From Dermanyssus gallinae (Eukaryota > Arthropoda > Arachnida > Mesostigmata > Dermanyssidae), in the NCBI GenBank assembly GCA_003439945.1, contig QVRM01002220.1, forward strand, positions 606,160 to 670,159: DNA of 64,000 nucleotides. Reading direction: 5' to 3'. How positions within the stretch are numbered: position 1 is the stretch's first letter; the number at the start of each line of letters is the position of its first letter. The notes beneath the pieces are model-generated. The model ran no database searches and was not told the DNA's origin. It saw nothing but the letters and a program-made list of their open reading frames with translations. This document shows positions 41,689 through 52,172 of the stretch, piece by piece. Position numbers and translations under genes: made by a program.

Positions 41689-42543
41689 CAAAAGACAACT
41701 CTGAATAAGAACGCAACATTACTGTCTTATGCTGGCGGTGCATATCAAATAGGTTTTATAGGTACTTATGTCTTTCCGGCTTTCTCTTCTCTCATAATAC
41801 TCATAGATATTGCGTACGTACTAAGTTTTAGGCTAATTTAAACAAAATATGCATACTGCGATGTGGCAGTTGCTGACGAAACCTATCGAATTCCTTTCTA
41901 GTCGAATAAATGCATTTACGTTAAGTTGACCAAATATGTGCACGAGTTCATAAATTAAACGTAATAATTGATGAACCCCTTTAAGCACAGCCGCATAATC
42001 AAAGTACCGGAAAATGTCGTATTAGTAGTAATAAATATACATAACATAATATTATTTGCCGTTATTATAATAGTTGTAACGGTAATGAAATGTAAAATGC
42101 AGTAAAGATTGTGACTAGCATTAGAGCACTTTCTTTTTTCTGTTCTCATCCGATGTCTCTTCCCCTCCCTTGCCGCCTCGAGGAAAAAGCAAGGCGATAG
42201 ATAGTCTTTCCGTCTGTCCTCTGCTAGTTGGTCATCATGGATGGGAAGACGCGCAACGGGTTTGGCCAACAACAGTAACAACAAGGGCAGCAAGATTGAC
42301 GAAAGTTTTGTGGTCGACCTCGAAACTTTTCCGCGGACCGTTTGCGTCTTTAGAGTCTTTTGCCTTTCTTGCTTGCCTTAGTGCTTTGTGGGCAGGACGA
42401 GGCAGACGAGGTCGAGGAGACTGAAGAGGAAAAGACAGCGGTTTATTTTCAGAGAGAGGCGCACGGGGTGGGTCACAAATATAGGCAAAGGCCGGATGAA
42501 GACAGAGAGGTGCAAAAAGGCGCTGAGGCAGAGAAAGCCTGAG

Positions 42544-42577
<34 letters not shown>

Positions 42578-43379
42578 AAAACGAGCGAAAATATATAAAC
42601 AGCGAAAAACCTAGATAGAGAGGGAGATGGGGGGGGGGGCGAGGGAGAGGGTGAAGGACAAAGACACCCCCAGGCCGAAAACATTGTCTGTCGAGCCGGC
42701 AGACGAGAAGTTGGAGCCAGGCTACATCGAGTTTAAGATCTTCGGTCGGTCCGAAAACGCAGAGAAACGTTGAACCACAGAAGCAGACCGTCGACCAGAT
42801 GGGGTAAACGCACAACCCACCTACGTACGAGCAACAACAACAACTCTGCAATGACGAGCCAAGCCACACTAAGGGCTGGCAAAGAAAGCCGAACCAGGAT
42901 TTAGGCGGAAATAGGTAGATAGGACAAAGCATGTAGAGAAGGGGCGGACTATAAAAGCGTGCGGTAAACAACTGGAGCAGAGGAGGCCCCGCTGGAGTTA
43001 GGATACGATTCGCTTCCTTGTGCTTCCGTGATGTCCTGAGAGGAATCCGTACTTTTTCACTGACTCATTTACTCATTCAATTTGAGGTTTGTTAATCGAA
43101 TTGCAGAGCTGCTATCGATGCTTAAATGGTGGCTGCAAGCTGCTGCCTCATGTCCGTCAGTGCGACGGTGCATAAATGAATAAATAAAGTAACCCTCCTC
43201 CGCAAAAACTATATATGTATATACGGCAAATCGGTAAGTTCTAGTAATTTAAATTTGAAAAATTAAAGCGAAATAACTGAGATTACTCGATTATAAGGAG
43301 CCTTTCAGCTCCTTATACGAGCCAGCTCCTTATCCGATGACCAGGGAATCTGCATCAAGTTCTGTGTTAAAAGTCAAAT

Positions 43380-44110
43380 CAGTGTGTTATAGAGTGGTGG
43401 AGATGTTACGAATTGCGTGTGGTGATCAAGCAGTACCCTAAAACGCTATGTATATTTTGCACATTACTACCACCCAGTATACGTGGTACCGTCGATTTCG
43501 ACGTAAAGAAGTTGAAGATAACCCCTGTTTGTAAAGGCCTTTTACGTCAATAACGAAACAAAACGTTGAAAAAGTTTGTCATATCTTTTTAACAATCGCT
43601 GAATTGCTATCAGGGAGATAGCGCTGAGGAATTAGAGATATCTTACGGATCAATTGTAACGGACTACGATCGATATTTTATGCGTCAGAAGCATGAAAGC
43701 AAAATTCATTCCAAAAATAATGCATTTCGAGCAAAACCCGTCGGAAAGTGTTCGAATTTAACCTTCAGGCGGAAGCAGAAGGCCCTGGATTGCTTCTGGG
43801 AGTGATTACAGGAGATGAGTCATGGGTTTATGGTTACGGCATCGAGACCAAAGCCTAAGAGAGTGAGGAAGAAACGAATTAAAGAGATTCAGAGAGAGCC
43901 GATCTAACTCCACGGTTCGTTTGACAGTTTTTTTACTGATTTTGGATTCTTTGATGAACATTTTGATTTATATAATTCCCCAAAAATTCCCGACAACGTT
44001 TCCAGACTATAGAGGAGAAAAAGAAAATTTCACAGGTGTAACTCAAATCGAAAGCGAAAGACGCATTGAAAGATGTCTTATGAGTGGAAAAAAATTTCCG
44101 CTTTGTTAAC
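43380..44110 (+). mobile_element. mariner transposase relic with internal deletion
   Basis: Readable pieces are W-Y-R-R-F-R-R-K-E-V-E-D-N-P (DNA-binding domain), QNVEKVCHIFLT, then L-L-L-G-V-I-T-G-D-E-S-W-V-Y-G-Y (first catalytic aspartate), and after a loss of roughly 100 residues R-F-Q-T-I-E-E-K-K near the C-terminus. The second and third catalytic aspartates are missing because of the deletion at about 43920-43990, and stops break the frame. Terminal repeats were not found. It is a dead mariner-family element. Confidence 0.8.
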
Positions 44111-44152
44111 ATTTCTTTATCGTTCATAGTACAATACACTTCTTGATTATAA

Positions 44153-44196
<44 letters not shown>

Positions 44197-45558
44197 CACG
44201 AGCGTGTCCATTTCGCGTATGTATTTCTCAAGAAGAGAACGAATTGTTACGTTACGCACGGACACTGTTAGAGCCGCTTTTTAACAATAAGGTACCAAGA
44301 CCCAGTACAGAAATAAGCCAGTTTCTATATTTGTTATCGGTATTGTAGCGCCACTCACTGTTGTAACTGTCTCCGACAGCAAAACGACTTAGCAATTCGA
44401 GGCCACAAGGGCGCGCGGTATCCTCCCGTGCCAGATATCGTCCAATGTGTCAACAAGAGGAGACGCGTCGTGCCTTACTTGTCAACCGTGACACGCAAAT
44501 CCAGCACAGCAGTCGAACAGAGAGAGAGCTTCCTCATACATGTATGCTGCCGTAGCTGTGGGTGTGGGGCAGGTACCTCTCTGCGATGTGCTGTCAATCA
44601 AGGCTGATCGATAAGGCAAGGCGTTTTTTAATCACGGCCCGGGTAAGCGTACATGGGGTGGCAGTTAGGTGGTTAGCCGCTGCTCGTTTAACGCAGCACT
44701 ATAGCTGTCTTCAGGGGTGCATTGAAGAAAGTCTCGCTGATGCAGGCATGTAAAGACGTCATTTTACCTCTCCGCAAGTGTTCACTTCAAGAACACAGTG
44801 ACACAAAGCGAGGGAAGTGGGGACGCGTGCCGTCGTCGTCATTGTTGTTGTTTGTTGTTGACGTTGTTGTTTTGTTGTTGTTCGCTGTGCTTTGTTTCAC
44901 CTCCTTACAATTTATCAAGGTCGCGTGCGCCGCTCTGTAGGGACTCCTTCCTCCACGAGGGAGCAAAGCGGCTACCGAATACATTTGGATAATTGCACCT
45001 GAATAAAAGGCTAATTTAGTGCCATAGTTGTCGTCTACAGTGCTCTATGTCTGAAAAGGCTGGAGGCGTCTTACGGACATCCGCTCTTGCGCGGTTAAGG
45101 CGCGACAATGTTCATGGGCGAACACGTACAGTGATTGAGCGCGCTCCCGCGACCGAGTGTACTACCAGGAACGAGAAGCGGAGACAAGCTTTGTTGTCGT
45201 CCTGCGTATACGTTTTCTCTGGCCGACAAACACGGTGGAAATGAAGCACATCCGTTCATTGTTTCGAATGCGCCGCAAGAACTGCCGCCCTGTGCGCTTA
45301 TGTAGCTGGACGCTCGCGAAGACAATGCCGGGGAAAACATCAACGCCCCCCATCGTAGCCATGCTAGCCACCACGACATCCGAAGCCAATGAGCCACTTA
45401 ACACACAGCTTTGTTTCCGTCTACCTCATTCAAGCAGTATAGTGCAAACGCGCGCACACACAAATATATATATATATATATAGAGAGATTTTTAAGGCGC
45501 TTTTAGTATTGCAAATACGGTATTAAATTGTTTAATGCAGTATTTACTAGGTTGTATA

Positions 45559-45568
45559 GCTATATATA

Positions 45569-45624
<56 letters not shown>

Positions 45625-45625
45625 T

Positions 45626-45685
<60 letters not shown>
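45559..45685. repeat. (TA)n tract
   Basis: Imperfect TA array of about 125 bases inside the Ig9 intron. Confidence 0.95.
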
Positions 45686-46003
45686 AGCATTTGAGTGCTA
45701 TAAGTCGATTTTTTGTTTGAATGCTTTTTATGCAGCGTTTACGTGCAAGGTGGCTGCCACCACCGGAAATAGCTCTTAAATTGTGCACCGTAGCGAATAT
45801 GTTTACTGTATGTAGCTGCCGCTCTAAATTGGCCGCTACTAAAAACTAGCCAACGACTTTGACGCCAAAGGTCTAGATTCGAGCGCAGCTCGTGAAATAT
45901 GTATGCTAAAGCGCTCTTGGTTATAAATAGTACATTCTAGTCCCCACTGATATCGATATATGTAAACGCTAAAGAAAATACATTTAGTATGGGCTTAAGC
46001 TTG

Positions 46004-46111
<108 letters not shown>

Positions 46112-46124
46112 CTTATATTTGCAG

Positions 46125-46276
46125 GATAAGCATGAACAATCAGATGATGGCCGAGGATAAGCTAGTATCAACACTTCGCGTGGACCAGGTGCGGTCATCC
46201 GACTCCGGGGTTGTCGAATGTACCGTAACAAATCCATACGGTCGCGAGAGCGTCCACACGAGACTCGTCGTACAAG
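46125..46276 (+). CDS. Dscam-like: Dscam-like gene, second half of Ig9-like domain
   Basis: The exon starts after ATTTGCAG (46124); its first base completes the phase 2 codon of the previous exon. It reads [20 protein letters not shown], then [17 protein letters not shown] with the second Ig cysteine, and closes with TRLVVQ. The donor GTATCC at 46277 is phase 1 but departs from the consensus. S-x-L-x-V-x-x-V-x-x-S-D-S-G is the expected F-strand approach, and T-N-P-Y-G corresponds to the N-x-x-G turn of Dscam Ig9 (canonical N-A-F-G or N-L-Y-G). The (TA)n tract at 46004-46109 ends 15 bases before the exon, taking up the usual polypyrimidine and branch-point region. Confidence 0.93.
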
Positions 46277-46890
46277 GTATCCGTTATTGTTCTTCATATG
46301 CCAATCGTTAGCGCCACGGCCTATCGATAGCCATGTTTTTATAACCAGTATGACCAACCTACTAAAGGTACTAGCTTTTCTTAGTAGAGAGAAAAATAGG
46401 TAACCGCTGAAATTATATTTATTCAACCAGTGTTTGAGAGTCTACTGTACTAGCAAGCATCATCTGCTAGTGGCAGATCGATGATAAGTTAGATGATTGC
46501 ATTGATTTTGGCTGAATGTTTTAGATAGGTTGGCCACACCGCGCTTATTACTTTTACAACAATTGCTTCCTTGTTTTGTTCTTTGTGAGCATTATAATAT
46601 CTGGCCTTTTTCTATATCACCATTGTGACTTTTCTAGGTTACGAAACTTAGCCATGCAAATTCCTCCCTCACCGCCAGGAGCGGTTTACAATGACATTTT
46701 AGAGTCCAGTGCAGAAAACATGTGAGACTAGTGAAGGTCTGGGCTTGGATTAATAGCGCGTGAGACCAGCAGAATTATTGTGCAAAGCCTTTCTCTTACG
46801 TTTGTCAATTGGCGGTGTCACGTTTATGCTCGTCGTCTTACTCATTAATCTATATGTGCTATCTATCCGCCAAATGTGTTCTTTGTTCAG
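46277..46890 (+). other. Intron between Ig9-like and FN1-like domains
   Basis: A 614-base intron with no repeat or element that I recognise. Confidence 0.7.
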
Positions 46891-47021
46891 ATAAACCGTC
46901 ACCGCCAAGAAAGCTTCGCGTCATTGAAACAACATCGTCATCTGTGACTCTTCAATGGGAAACCCCACCTGACGGCAACAGTCCCATTAAGAGCTACGGT
47001 CCCGGACCTACCGCCAACAAG
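46891..47021 (+). CDS. Dscam-like: Dscam-like gene, first part of FN1-like domain
   Basis: The exon follows CTTTGTTCAG (46890), phase 1, and reads D-K-P-S-P-P-R-K-L-R-V, then SSSVTLQWETPPDGNSPIKSY. The P-x-x-L-x-V opening, the L-Q-W tryptophan and the P-x-D-G-N-S-P-I turn are typical of the first FN3 domain of Dscam. The end is uncertain. The best donor, GTACTG at 47022, leaves phase 0 and adds the unusual residues GPGPTANK, whereas the next recognised exon needs phase 1. A poorer donor at 47000 (TAC G|GTCCCG) would fit the phase but drops strand C. A short exon may be missing between this one and 50302. Confidence 0.85.
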
Positions 47022-47454
47022 GTACTGAATACCTTTTTTTCATCTATCAAATTGCAGCGCCGGCACGCGAGCATTATATATATATTATAGATATATTTTT
47101 TTTTTATATATATGTTTCCCTTGCAAAGTGTGACCTACACATTAAATGTTTCCTGTGATTGACTTGTATGAGGCACCCAAATAGCAAAGTTCCATTCGCG
47201 GTAGTATTAGAAGGCAAAATAGAGACAGCAGTTTTACGGCCGCATAGAACACATGAAAACCTACTCAAGGTTAGGTAGTTAATAAAGATCTGGTCAGCCG
47301 GTCTGTTTTTTTTACACAAACAGCAATCTTTTTACATTAGAAGAGACCTATATATATATATATGGGCAGCGGGGCTCTAGTGTTTCGATCTGTCGGCATT
47401 GTTTATTTGTAAACATGAAACCCAAACCCACTCGTGTGAAGTTTGATAGCAGAC

Positions 47455-47905
47455 TGTTCCCCCGCGATGAAGCAATACAGTACTAAGCAACGTGTTTTTG
47501 TTCACAAAAAGCTTTTACGAAAATGGCTCTCCACTAGCGGCAGTGGCCAGAGAAACGCGCATCAATCACAGTAGAAGCTTGCGCCAAGCGACCATGTCGG
47601 CAAAGTATTGAGAATTTGAGGGTACAATTACTGTTGAAAACAACAAACCACCTGAACCATCTGTGACCGTTAGAAGAAATGAGAATATCACCACAGTTCA
47701 AAGGAGTGTGAACGAGGACCAACGACTTCGACGCGCCGCCGTGCTCAGGATTGGGGAGGGCAGTTTAGGGCCAAGTTTGCGAGGAATGTTAGAAGAAGAA
47801 TTGGATTTGCGCTCTCACAAGATTTCGACGACTCAACAGCTAAACCGTGCCGACCCTCAATATCTCTACGATTTTAGAGTGCCACAAGAAACAGGACGAG
47901 CATAT
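47455..47905 (+). mobile_element. Tc1/IS630-type transposase relic
   Basis: The plus strand reads S-T-K-Q-R-V-F-V-H-K (N-terminal helix), then NNKPPEPSVTVRRNENITTV, Q-R-S-V-N-E-D, R-I-G-E-G-S-L and E-E-L-D-L-R-S-H-K-I with T-T-Q-Q-L-N. V-x-V-R-x-x-E-N-I-x-x-V and the D/E-L-x-L-x-x-x-K-I-x-x-x-Q-x-L pattern belong to the DNA-binding part of insect and mite transposases of this superfamily. Only the N-terminal third is present; no catalytic motif follows. Confidence 0.65.
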
Positions 47906-47934
47906 TTACAACATAATTTTATTTTTCACGTTGT

Positions 47935-48112
47935 CGACGTGTCGACCACGTTGTCGCCGGTTCGAACCCTGACGGTGGTTGAATTTTCTTTGAGCAATGC
48001 TCACTGAGAATAGATGATAAACCTATACCGCTGAGGAGCAGCAACCATGCTGTCACATTGACTGTTTGGGAAATCTTAGATATTTCAACATGTCCGGCCC
48101 TCGGTGCATTTA
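47935..48112 (+). repeat. SINE family 2 fragment with B box
   Basis: GTCGCCGGTTCGAACCCTGA (B box) is followed by the family body (CTCACTGAGAATAGATGAT, CAGCAACCATGCTGTCACA, GTCCGGCCCTCGGTGCATT), directly downstream of a transposase relic. The A-box half is degraded. Confidence 0.7.
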
Positions 48113-48325
48113 CGTTATGCCTCACGGCGGTTCCAAGCCCGCAGGGGACAGAGAATAATCACCTTCAAAAAAATGTTGGATCACCGTTTTACTGTGTCCA
48201 CACTTGTATATATGACTACGTGACTGTGTAAATTCACTCTACTTTATGCACTGTCATCTTTCTCGAAAACGTAAGCATTTGTTCTGCAGTTTTGCAAATT
48301 AAGCCTTGTAAATAAAAAAAATAAA

Positions 48326-48329
<4 letters not shown>

Positions 48330-48394
<65 letters not shown>
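48330..48394. repeat. (TA)n microsatellite
   Basis: A pure TA tract of about 64 bases after an A-rich run (AAAAAAATAAAAACA). Confidence 0.95.
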
Positions 48395-48395
<1 letters not shown>

Positions 48396-50157
48396 TAAAC
48401 GTACACAATAATTTAGAAGGTACGAAGAATTGGTTAACTTCCATTTCGTAGTATGCCTTGGCCTATATACTGGTTAGCCAGTCCTTGATTGCCGATTCCT
48501 CCGATAGAGACGCAACATGGTTAACATCTTCATCTTACTGCATTGATTGACTAGATACAGATACCCATATACCTACCCGCGTTTGCCTAAAGACTTCCGA
48601 GACTCTTAGGTGTGGCCGTGAGTCGCACTCGAGCTTGCTTTCATGCTTCGGTTATCATGCTACCGTTATGGCACGCTGTTATGTGACAGCTGCGGTTCAC
48701 CATGTCACTGCCCTGCTGATCTGCATTCTGCATCTTCTACGCTTGCAGTCCTGCACTTGATTATCCGTTGTCGCTGGTAGCAGCGGTAGTGATGCTGGAA
48801 ATCCACCACCTTGCGCTCTCCATTCATCAGTTAGTACGTGCCTCGTTCCCTACGTGCGGCGTCAGCCAACAACCCCCCCCCCCCTCCACCTGCGAAAAGG
48901 GCCGGTGAGATCGATGGGGTAGGCATGCCTAGCGGTGGCAGCCACACGCATATAACACGGATAGTGCATGTTCCGCGTTAGCTTTGGTTACTTTGTTTAA
49001 TGAATCCATTTCATTGATGGCGTCGTTCCGTTCCTGACTCAGCGGGATTCTTGAGCGCGACAGAGAGCGCGAGAGGGGGAAAACATTACGGCTGGCTTTT
49101 TCCCGACCGCCAACCAATGGACCAACAACAGCGGTTGTGCTGGACTGCTGTTACTGCTGTCATCATCGTCGCTGTTAGACGGTGATGGCGCCACGCGGGG
49201 GTATTCGGCTACTGCTGTGATAACCCCACAACCTCCTACAGCTCGTGCCACCCACTTGGTGCACTGTTCTAAAGCCCCTATCTCACAGCTTCTTTGGGTT
49301 CCACGAGCTTCTTTCATCGCTTCTCCTTTCTCCTCAGTTTTTCCCACTTCTTCTATAGTAACCTTTCGCTTGCCTTCTCAGGCTGCCCAGTGAAAACCAA
49401 CCTGACGTCGGGTGACTTCCAAAAACGACTTCTTCGTGGCCATTTTGTTGTTGTTGTTGTTGTTGTTGGTGTCGCTGCTGTTGTTGTTGCTGTTACTGCT
49501 ACCGTTGCTGTTGTTGTTGTTTTCTGAACGCCGTAAATTGGTCAGTCGTCTACCCGGTCACTCAGACAGCAGACGCTGCAGACAGCCCACTGCAACCCTG
49601 CCATCAGATAGATACGTTGCGATCTTATTTCTAACAGAATGTGACGGCCAAAACTCTTGCTATTACTGCACGTAGTACTACTACTACTACTACGACTAAT
49701 ACTTATTTAGCCACTGCTACCGACGCCTCTACGATAAAGTAGTCAGGCTAACTTTCAGCGGCCGCAGAAGTATTTCTTCGCAAGCCTAGTCTTCCGCTGA
49801 TGTTGCTGCTGGTGCCGCTGTGGCCCCGAATCCAAACGCACGTCCACCTCCCCTGGCCGTTCTTCGTCAAACCCCTCTGAGCTATGTCGCTTCTTCTCGC
49901 CGCCCCACTATACGCACTATCATTGCGGATTCTCCATCGATCGCTCGATCGTTCCGGTGGCTCTCGAGGGGCGCGCGACCGTCGAAAAGACGACGGACAC
50001 GAACGATGCACACCGGACGCAAGGGAAAGAGGAGGCAAACCATCAGTGTGCCCCAATGATGACGACGATGATCACTTGGTGGTAGATTGAGTCAGCAAAA
50101 ACTAAGTAAATCAGCGTCAAATGAAGGGGTTACCACAAAGCGCTAGTTTGTTTGCCC

Positions 50158-50192
50158 GTATATATATATATATATAGATATGTATATAGATA

Positions 50193-50253
<61 letters not shown>

Positions 50254-50266
50254 GATATATATGTAT
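50158..50266. repeat. (TA)n tract before a splice acceptor
   Basis: Imperfect TA array ending about 35 bases before the second FN1 exon. Confidence 0.95.
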
Positions 50267-50301
50267 ACAAGACCCGTCTACGTTCTGTTTCTGATTTGCA
50301 G

Positions 50302-50496
50302 CTGACAGCTCCACGCCAAGCGAGGAGTCAATTTTGTCACAGCATCGAGCGAGCTTTGTATCCGACGACGGCTCTCAGAGTGCCACCCTGAAGAATCTCC
50401 TGCCACGAACGACCTACCACATTTCGGTGGCTGCCAGCAACGACATCGGCACGTCGCATCCGTCGAACACCTTGAACGTCACCACCAAAGTTGACC
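50302..50496 (+). CDS. Dscam-like: Dscam-like gene, second part of FN1-like domain
   Basis: The 65-codon exon starts after GATTTGCAG (50301) and ends at GTACGT (50497), phase 1 on both sides. It reads DSSTPSEES, then ATLKNLLPRTTYHISVAASN, D-I-G-T-S-H-P-S and LNVTTK. L-x-N-L-x-P-x-T-x-Y-x-x-x-V-A-A-x-N-x-I-G-T-S is the second half of an FN3 domain and closely follows Dscam FN1 (canonical A-E-N-x-I-G-T-S-x-x-S). The C/C' strand, normally something like Y-I-V-E-F-K with a tryptophan, is missing both here and in the exon upstream. The exon is preceded by a long (TA)n tract. Confidence 0.93.
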
Positions 50497-51338
50497 GTAC
50501 GTGTCAATCTATGCCTGTTTATTTCCCAATCTGATTTTTCTGATCGATAAACAAACGATATCTTATAGAACACACAGCCAGCAGAGCAAGACTTTCGTTC
50601 ATAAATGCATTGGCTCAGCGACAATAGTTCAAGGTCAGAGGAGATTTTAAAGCAGTTGAGAACACTTAGCATGGTTGTAAAGCCCTTTCATTGCCACGCA
50701 ATTTTGACCACCCGTCACGCTATATTATGCGCTTACACCTATAAGTTTTCTCACTAAAGCTCTGAATTTAAAAGAGGGTTTTTTAATGGAATGTTTAATT
50801 AGGAAACGACAAATTACAGATGTACGCAACATTCAAAACTACTACTTCTAGTCAAGTCTAATGTACCCCTATTTCTTTGTACCATCAATTAAAAGAAGTG
50901 ATGGTTTTATTCATCTTTTGTTTTAGTTGTTCCGTAAGACTAATGCCCATGTACGCCTTTTTTAATATCATGGCCGATTTGTAATCTACTTCGGCATTTA
51001 CTTTGTCTAAATTGAGAATCATGGAAACGAATTTAAGAGTGACCGGTCTAAGTCTCGAACCCAGGCCTCCCGAATGCAAGGCAAAGGCTTTGCCACTAGG
51101 CCATGCTCGGTAAATCTGTTAACCTTACATTTAGCTATCAATGCTTAGACGTCATTAATGTAAATGCCATTTTCTACTAAACAGTGCTACGGCTACAAGC
51201 ATTATAGTTCACGAGCCAAACTTAGACGTCTACTGGTCTAAAATCGAATTCTAGTTATTGGGTAAGTCATGCAAACATGTGATTATTGATTCTTCTTTCT
51301 GATATGGGCAATCGCGGTCATCGCACGCCTCTGCTCAG
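50497..51338 (+). other. Intron between FN1-like and FN2-like domains
   Basis: An 842-base intron. Its middle is a tRNA-derived repeat on the minus strand; the rest shows nothing I recognise. Confidence 0.7.
50885..51112 (-). repeat. tRNA-derived SINE or tRNA pseudogene with body
   Basis: Minus strand: GAGCATGGCCTAGTGGCAAA (A box TGGCCTAGTGG), an anticodon-arm-like region, then GCCTGGGTTCGAGACTTAG (B box). The acceptor ends do not pair well, so a working tRNA is unlikely. The following 150 bases could be a SINE body, but no second copy was seen. Confidence 0.5.
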
Positions 51339-51409
51339 CTCCCCAAAAGTCGCCGCGCGAGGTTGAGGTGATCCCAGTTAGTTCATCAAAACTTCGCGTT
51401 CGCTGGAGG
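51339..51409 (+). CDS. Dscam-like: Dscam-like gene, first part of FN2-like domain
   Basis: A short exon after GCCTCTGCTCAG (51338) reads P-P-Q-K-S-P-R-E-V-E-V-I-P-V-S-S-S-K-L-R and then V-R-W-R, ending exactly at a codon border before GTAAGT (51410). Phase 1 at the start and phase 0 at the end agree with both neighbours. P-x-x-V-x-V-x-P-x-S-S-x-x-L-x-V-x-W is the A-B strand of an FN3 domain and matches Dscam FN2. The split right after the tryptophan strand is taken up by the exon at 51932. Confidence 0.93.
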
Positions 51410-51931
51410 GTAAGTCAATCACAATATCTGTTCATTTGTTTTATAGCCCGAAATGTTATATACATTAAATTCTATGAATGGTACTATCCCAGGCCGTCTC
51501 GTTCAAAAATTGGCGCCGACATATATCATTCCAGCATAAACACACGGATACGAACACGCACGCGTGATATACTACTACTAAAAAAAACGTTTTCGGGCTG
51601 ACCCTCAGCTACTACTACTACTACTACTTTTTTTTTCAAATGGCTATTGTGTACCCAGTGTACCATAGCGTGTGCACAGATTATGATGCGAATCTGTTTT
51701 AAAGCAATATTTGGATGTTGGGAAATTTCCCGAGAGTGGGCACTAAAACATCACCAGTGGACAGAGATGTTTGCTTCATTGTCGCTTCCCCGAATGCTTA
51801 TTGAGTCTGATTTATGTTATAATACTGAGAACGAGAGAACGTTTATTACGTGCTCACAGTACGCACGTGTGGGCATTTTCGCTCTTGTTCCTATAAGGTG
51901 ACACTAGTCTGACTGCGCGTTCAATTTTCAG
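51410..51931 (+). other. Intron inside the FN2-like domain
   Basis: A 522-base intron. A SINE family 1 tail fragment (CGGGCTGACCCTCAGC) with a (TAC)n run lies at 51588-51627. Confidence 0.7.
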
Positions 51932-52172
51932 CGTCCTTTGGATCCACCCTCGGTGCCAATTGGCGGCTACTACATTGGCTATCGTGCCAACCAAGATTCC
52001 GTGTTTGCCTATGCCACGCACTCTCTAATCAACCTTGCTCCACGCGACGTCGAAGAATTTGTTGTCACCGGCCTGAAAAAGCGTTCCAAGTATTGTGTTA
52101 TCGCGCAGGCCTATAACGAGCAGGGTAACGGTCCTTCTTCAAAGGAGGTCTGTGCAACAACGTTTGAGTACG
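51932..52172 (+). CDS. Dscam-like: Dscam-like gene, second part of FN2-like domain
   Basis: The exon begins at a codon border after TCAATTTTCAG (51931) and ends phase 1 at GTAAGT (52173). It reads R-P-L-D-P-P-S-V-P-I-G-G-Y-Y-I-G-Y-R, a central VEEFVVTGLKKRSKYCVIAQ and then A-Y-N-E-Q-G-N-G-P-S-S. G-Y-Y-I-G-Y, x-x-V-T-G-L-x-K-x-x-x-Y-x-V-x-x-Q-A-Y-N-x-x-G-x-G-P-x-S is a near-diagnostic Dscam FN2 pattern (canonical G-Y-Y-V-G-Y and V-V-I-Q-A-F-N-x-x-G-x-G-P-L-S). The exon ends F-E-Y-G and splices directly in phase to an FN5-like exon, skipping the FN3, FN4 and Ig10 domains of canonical Dscam. Confidence 0.96.

Larger units (their letters stand above)
47022..50301 (+). other. Intron(s) inside the FN1-like domain
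   Basis: 3.3 kb. It includes a transposase relic, a SINE fragment, (TA)n at 47076-47115, 48330-48394 and 50158-50266, GTT-rich DNA at 49445-49520 and a CTA run at 49676-49693. The phase conflict between its flanking exons suggests that a short coding exon is hidden here; I could not find it. 48430-49300 shows no identifiable feature. Confidence 0.55.

Noticed and set aside
51044..51112. Possible functional tRNA gene on the minus strand
   Set aside because: A and B boxes are present, but the acceptor and T-arm pairing are poor and a non-tRNA body follows; better read as a SINE or pseudogene.
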